A DNA stretch of 64,000 nt from contig NC_088300.1 of NCBI RefSeq assembly GCF_032854445.1, forward strand, positions 67,990,984 to 68,054,983, read 5' to 3'. The DNA is from Liolophura sinensis (Eukaryota > Mollusca > Polyplacophora > Chitonida > Chitonidae). The notes beneath the pieces were generated by a model. That model saw only the letters and a program-made list of their open reading frames with translations. It ran no database searches and was not told the origin of the DNA. Shown one piece after another: positions 59,052 through 64,000 of this stretch. Position numbers and translations under genes: made by a program. Within the stretch, counting starts at the first letter, position 1; every line of letters begins with the position of its first letter.

Positions 59052-61676
59052 CTGTGAAAAAAAAGACAAAAAAACAAAACAAAACAAAAACAATAGAGGT
59101 TTAAGTAAAACCCTCACATTTGCATCATATACATGTACCCTCCACAAATCAATCTGTTAATTTCAACAGGGAGTCTGTTGTCTGAGTGATGCTAGAATGT
59201 ATTCTGTTATTATTGCGCAGTATTGTGTTATATTCAGCATATCATTAGGGGGCTTCGTGGCTCAGTTCTCATTTCCGTTCTCTTATCAATATACCTGCAG
59301 TTAATAGGGTAATGTTCTAACTGTTCATGTTGTATAAATACTAAAATGGTAGGGGGGGGGGGGAGGGGGGCTCCGTGGCTCGGTTGATTAGCGCGCTAGC
59401 GCAGCGTAATGACCCATGCAGGAGCATCTCACAAATGCGGTTGCTGTGAGTTCAAGTCCAGCTCATGCTGGCTTCCTCTCCGTCCGTACGTCTCCCAGAA
59501 GTAACCACACCCTGCTATGAGCCTAATGCAGTGCAAAATATAAGGAAATATAGCGTGTCAACTTTTTTTAGTCTAAGTAAAATGAGGATCCCCTGAGGTT
59601 ATATAGGATAAGTGTGGTTATATGTAAAAAAAAAACTAAATATCTAGAAAGAAACCGCGTATTTATCATTAGGTCAGTCAGGTTTATTTTTCTGTCTATC
59701 TTTTTTTTTTCGATAGAAATTCTTTGGCTTCTCGGTCTCCAATTCAAAAAAACATGATTGACTATATACTATTTTACACACCCTGGTTCGTTTCCTCGTG
59801 TGGTTGTTTAGATCTGTTTTTAAAAGGGCATGGCGACCACCTGAAGGCATCATCAACAAACATGTATGAAGTGGGCTATGCATGCTACACTACACATGTA
59901 TGAAGTGGGCTATGCACGCTACATTACACATGTATGAAGTGGGCTATGCACGCTACACTACATATGCATGAAGTGGGCTATGCACGCTACACTACACATG
60001 CATGAAGTGGGCTATGCACGCTACACTACACATGTATGAAGTGGGCTATGCACGCTACACTACACATGTATGAAGTGGGCTATGCACGCTACACTACACA
60101 TGTATGAAGTGGGCTATGCACGCTACACTACACATGTATGAAGTGGGCTATGCACGCTACACTACACATGTATGAAGTGGGCTATGCACGCTACACTACA
60201 CATGCATGAGGAAACAATCGCACTGATTTCAGCTTTTGAAAATCAGACTACAACTTAGGAGTGGGCCTCTGTGGCCGAGGTGGATAGCACGTCAGTGCGG
60301 CGCAATAAGCCAGGAACCGCTCACCATTGTGGTCGCTGTGAGTTCAAGTCCAACTCATGCTGGCTTCCTAAAGGTGGGAAGGACTCTCATCAACCTGCGG
60401 ATGGTCGTGGGTTTCCCCCGGATTCTGCCGGGTTTCCTCCCACCGTAATGCTGGCCGCCGTCGTATAAGTGAAATATTCTTGAGTACGGCGTAAAACGCC
60501 AATCAAATAAATAAATAAATAGAATATGTGTGATATATTTAACAGAATAATTTTCTGCAATAAAATAATACACTTTCAGCATCACACACTCAGATGAAAC
60601 ACTTTCTGTTAAATTTAACATTCATTTTTTGAGAGTAGTAAATAACGACGTTAATAACTTGACCTTTAACAGGACAGCACTGGCTTCCAGCGCTCGTCTT
60701 ATGGAATGCTTGTTGCTTCACTATTGACTTGCTCACTAAATAAGGTGAGCGACTTCTAACCGCGAGGCATACACACGATGATCCCGATGTTAGGCTAAAT
60801 TTTGTAGGTTCCCACACTGCCATGTACTGTATACTGCTCATAATGGCTTTGGTGACAGTATGCGATCGACGATGCTCGTTGACCTATAGTCTAACTTTCG
60901 TTGATGACCACTGGTATTCCACAAATATGGAGCGCAAGTTTACGATGTCACAAGTAGAAAAGTTTATCAGTAACTTGCCAAAGGTCAGTGGTTTACCCCG
61001 GGCAATTTCTTCCTAGCACATATGATAAACTGACCGAAATATAAGTGAATATTAAACAACAATCAATTCGTCTTTGCGGACATCCTCTTTCATTACAGGC
61101 TACTTCCTCGTTCAACACAAGAATTACATTAGAAAAGTCCCCATCCTCACCCCCACCCCCCAGGGTTGTCGCCGTCTAATAGACACTATCCTAATTATGT
61201 TAGCTGAGATTCTCAGTGAGTATAATTACTTAATATCCACATCTTACTTTGAGTACGATGACAGACAAAGCTGTGCTCCTGTTGACAGTCCGTTGTAGTC
61301 CACGTCAAGAACGTGTTGGCGGTCACGTAAGCGCAGACACGTGTCACCGACTGGTTTCTCACTTCTGAGGACTGGTCAAGCAGTGACTGGCACTCACCGC
61401 ACGATGACAGCTCTACTTCCGTACCGGAACCATCAAATAATCGGTACCTAGGGCCGTGCAAAACCAAAAGGTACTCAGTCCAAAAAGAGAGGCGTCTCTC
61501 TCTCGAGCCAAACGACTTTTGCAGTATATCTGTTTTGTCAGGCGTTGTCAAATGTCCCGCCCTACTCCTACAGTCTTCTCGGGCCGAGTCATAATCCAGT
61601 CCCGTCTTAGACAGCCACAGGCAGCGATTGTGTTCCTCATCAAGCTCCCACTCTTCTGACGGGCACTCTGAAAACG
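58801..61676 (-). CDS. C-type lectin-domain transmembrane receptor, last two exons
   Basis: Exon 61676-61248 (minus) encodes a C-type lectin-like domain: CPSEEWELDEEHNRCLWLSK, SAREDCRSRAGHL and VCAYVTANTFLTWTTTDCQQ, then EHSFVCHR, with the expected cysteines. Its donor (CAAA|gtaaga) is in phase 1 and joins the acceptor before 59051. That exon (59051-58801) encodes a short stalk, a membrane helix (IAAIAVGAFILLSFFVTLSI) and a basic stop-transfer with a cytoplasmic tail to the stop. The result is a type I cell-surface lectin. The usual EPN or QPD and WND calcium-site residues are not evident, so sugar binding by the classical site is doubtful. The signal-peptide exon is not identified. The acceptor may be at 61676 or 61667. 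Confidence 0.75.
59140..59240. repeat. Fold-back element fragment
   Basis: 'caatctgttaatttcaacag', 'gagtctgttgtctgagtgat' and 'gctagaatgtattctgttat' match the left half of the elements at 43455 and 44640. Confidence 0.55.
59367..59490 (+). repeat. SINE family A head, 3' truncated
   Basis: 'ctccgtggctcggttgatta' and 'gcgctagcgcagcgtaatga' through 'cttcctctccgtccgtac'. The 59491-60530 block then begins abruptly. Confidence 0.8.
59861..60207. repeat. 34-bp minisatellite, about 10 copies
   Basis: The unit 'catgtatgaagtgggctatg' plus 'cacgctacactaca' repeats at exact 34-bp spacing (for example tgaag at 59867 and 59901) with only a few variant bases. Confidence 0.9.
60260..60525 (+). repeat. SINE family A copy, full length
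   Basis: Head 'gggcctctgtggccgaggtg', B box 'gctgtgagttcaagtccaac', body, and an end 'caatcaaataaataaataaa'. It is the sister of the copies at 4499 and 63223. Confidence 0.85.
60525..60640. repeat. Fold-back element right-half fragment
   Basis: 'tttaacagaataattttctg', 'agcatcacacactcagatga' and 'acattcattttttgagagta' match the right end of 44640-44905. Confidence 0.5.
61248..61676 (-). CDS. Receptor exon: C-type lectin-like domain
   Basis: This is about 143 residues. Conserved cysteines appear at the start (ECPSEEW), at NRCLW, in AREDC, in SSCGEC and in the C-terminal RVCAY / TDCQ / FVCHR group, enough for the long-form disulfide pattern. WxGL-type text is replaced by FWTEY. Confidence 0.8.
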
Positions 61677-63222
61677 CTGATAAATTATTTACTATAAGCA
61701 TCACACCGTTCAAGCATGCATACATATATTGCCTTACATCTTCAACAAGCTTTGTAGTATTCATTAATTAAACAGGTGAACATTTTCTGGGGGGGGGGGA
61801 AGGTATGTGTTATACCAGCTTGTATTGAAATCTCCATTTTTGACTCAATATATGAGCACCCCCCCCCCCAGGAGTCAGTAAATGCACTCATGATGATGCC
61901 TAGATGAATTATACACTGTACTTTGAAACGGCAATGTCAGAGATGGTGACTTAGGCCCCAATTGAGTCTTTAAGTTAATGTCACAAACTTAGGGTAGAAC
62001 CCAGAATATCAAGGAAAAGATGCTTATTGATTAAGCCAGGTCCTCATCTATATAGTGCTCCTACCGTTTGATAAGGCCAGTTACCTGAACATTTAGATTC
62101 ATTAAAAAAATAATAATAAAGCACTTTTTCTCAAGAGAAACGTAAGTAAATCTCTATAGGTAGATAATTAACTGAAAAACAATTTGCTAGCCACAGTGCT
62201 CCTGCAAGTGATCAAACCCCACAAATTCATATGTTCACAAGAAGTACCTCGTGCCGTGGCGAACATGTACATGCATAACGCATGCTCCGCCATATAGAGC
62301 GTACATGGACATACAATGGCGTAAAGGGTAAAGAGCATCTCAGCACATTGCACTGTACTGTTATCATGTAATAGCGAATGGACACATGTATACACAATCG
62401 ATATGGATACGGCACGGTCGTCAGATTGCACCACCAGGGAGGGATTTGGGGATTCCGTGTATACATTCAGATATTGTGTTTATATTACGATTATCTGCGA
62501 AAGTGCTAATATATACACAGGGCTTTGGTAAAATATTCAGTGTTTGCGTTCGCGTAAGTAGAAGACAAGACGGAGGGGCACAAGATCGAGTTTGTCTGCA
62601 GAATGCTCTTTTCTTACTTTGTCTTAGTGTTATTCATATTTTATAAGATTAAGAATGCGTGCAATATACGATATTACACAAGCACGTGGAAGCATCCATC
62701 TCGGTCTGCGCATGTGCATGATGTACTGCTCCACAGCGATGAGGGATAGGCATGCAAATACGATCTACAGACCTGTTGATACAGAGGAATTGATAAAAAG
62801 TTATCAAACAAAAAAAGCCGTACAACATTTTAATCTTCACATATTCTGTGTGATCAAAGGCTCGAATCCTGTCTCCTGTCCTACCTCTCTTCCTGGATGC
62901 TACAATTCACCTTACAGTCTTCTTATTCTATTAATTTAAAATACAGGTTGTGTTAGCCTAAGAGGATATTATGCTGAATTAGGCATTGTCATGTTTTATG
63001 CTAAGAGATTAGGTTCTAGCATCTCTCAGACAGCAGACTGAGAGACAGACAAAATTGACAGATATTTTTGTTGAGTGAAATTCTTCTTAAGGATCGAGTT
63101 ACAAGTCAGTAGGTAACTTTGTATCTATAATGTTTAGCTCTGTGGAGATATGTTTATGTAACAACATATATTTGTACATATACATATAGCCCCATACAGC
63201 TATTTCATTATCCTATGTTGTA

Positions 63223-63490
63223 TTTATTTATATTTTTTATTTTTGATTGGTGTTTTATGCCGTACTCAAGAATATTTCACTTATGCAACGACTTCCAGCA
63301 TTATGGTAGAAGGAAACCGGGCAGAGCCAGGGGAAACCCACGACCATCCGCAGGTTGATGAGAGTCCTTCCCACCTTTAGGAAGCCAGCATGAGTTGGAC
63401 TTGAACTCACAGCGACCACAATGGTGAGCGGTTCCTGGGTTATTGCGCCGCACTGGCGTGCTATCCACCTCGGCCACAGAGGCCCACTCC
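63223..63490 (-). repeat. SINE family A copy within duplicated block
   Basis: 'gattggtgttttatgccgta' through 'cacctcggccacagaggccc'. It retains more of the head than the copy at 4499-4753. Confidence 0.85.
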
Positions 63491-63540
63491 TAAGTTGTAG
63501 TCTGATTTTCAAAAGCTGAAATCAATGCGATTGTTTCTTC

Positions 63541-63650
63541 ATGCATGTGTAGTGTAGCGTGCATAGCCCACTTCATACATGTGTAGTGTAGCGTGCATAG
63601 CCCACTTCATACATGTGTAATGTAGCGTGCATAGCCCACTTCATACATGT
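63541..63650. repeat. 34-bp minisatellite, about 3 copies
   Basis: Three units of 'catgtgtagtgtagcgtgca' plus 'tagcccacttcata' at 34-bp spacing. Confidence 0.85.
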
Positions 63651-64000
63651 TTGTTGATGATGCCTTCAGGTGGTCGCCATGCCCTTTTAAAAACAGATCT
63701 AAACAACCACACGAGGAAACGAACCAGGGTGTGTAAAATAGTATATAGTCAATCATGTTTTATTGAATTGGAGACCGAGAAGCCAAAGAATTTCTATCGA
63801 AAAAAAAGAGAGACAGAAAAATAAACCTGACTGACCTAATGATAAATACGCGGTTTCTTTCTAGATATTTAGTTTTTTTTTACATATAACCACACTTATC
63901 CTATATAACCTCGGGGGATCCTCATTTTACTTAGACTAAAAAAAGTTGACACGCTATATTTCCTTATATTTTGCACTGCCTTAGGCTCATAGCAGGGTGT

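Larger units (their letters stand above)
59491..60530. repeat. Inverted partial copy of the 2.1-kb block
   Basis: This is the reverse complement of 4490-5245 and 63230-64000, including the SINE at its right end (60260-60525) but with an expanded minisatellite in the middle. Confidence 0.8.
61898..64000. repeat. 2.1-kb duplicated block, copy 2, cut by window end
   Basis: It is collinear with 3151-5230, with a few indels (for example a shorter A-rich tract near 62110 and an extra 'gagagacagac' near 63042). It contains a SINE family A copy at 63223-63490 and three 34-bp minisatellite units. It may continue past 64000. Confidence 0.85.

Noticed and set aside
1-64000. CRISPR array, bacterial operon or rRNA gene
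   Set aside because: No regular repeat-spacer array, bacterial ribosome-binding layout or rRNA-like segment was seen. All tandem repeats lack unique spacers.

Overview
This is a window of animal nuclear DNA: exons flanked by GT/AG introns, AT-rich introns and spacers, and dozens of short interspersed repeats. Two tRNA-headed SINE families are spread throughout. Together with a Polinton (Maverick), a Ty3/Gypsy element and a Tc1-like relic, they point to a marine lophotrochozoan, most likely a mollusc. The species is inferred, not proven.

Layout. 1-9 kb is repeats: SINEs, a frameshifted C2H2 zinc-finger ORF inside a tandem-repeat-rich block, a 2.1-kb duplicated block and a fold-back element. 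9.1-32.6 kb is a zinc-dependent medium-chain alcohol dehydrogenase gene on the + strand. Nine coding exons were traced with matching splice phases; its first exon was not found and is probably upstream. The intron between its Rossmann-motif exon and the following exon holds a nearly complete 15.4-kb Polinton at 13562-28998, with inverted terminal repeats. 34.4-35.5 kb has three decayed exons of a second dehydrogenase copy. 54.2 kb has the first exon of a third copy that runs out of the window's readable exons. The three make a tandem dehydrogenase cluster.

The Polinton carries protein-primed family B DNA polymerase (+), retrovirus-like integrase (-), four small proteins (-), packaging ATPase (-), double jelly-roll-type major capsid protein (-), a long coiled-coil and membrane-active-looking protein (+), a conserved protein of unknown role (-), a penton-like protein (+), a further unknown ORF (+) and a transmembrane protein (+). 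Replication and integration genes are broken by stops and frameshifts. Several structural or accessory genes are still open, and the capsid gene has one nonsense codon. No adenain-type protease was seen. A second, truncated Polinton end lies at 46096-48611. It begins in the middle of the polymerase, directly against an exon that looks like the start of a DUSP-domain ubiquitin protease, and it shares one nonsense codon with the first copy.

50.6-54.0 kb is a degenerate Ty3/Gypsy element (- strand) with two LTRs and a SINE inside. 41.3-41.9 kb is a Tc1-like transposase relic. 58.8-61.7 kb holds the last exons of a C-type-lectin transmembrane receptor (- strand). The 2.1-kb block of 3.15-5.23 kb returns at the right edge (61.9-64.0 kb), and about half of it, inverted, at 59.5-60.5 kb, with a 34-bp minisatellite that varies from 2 to 10 copies.
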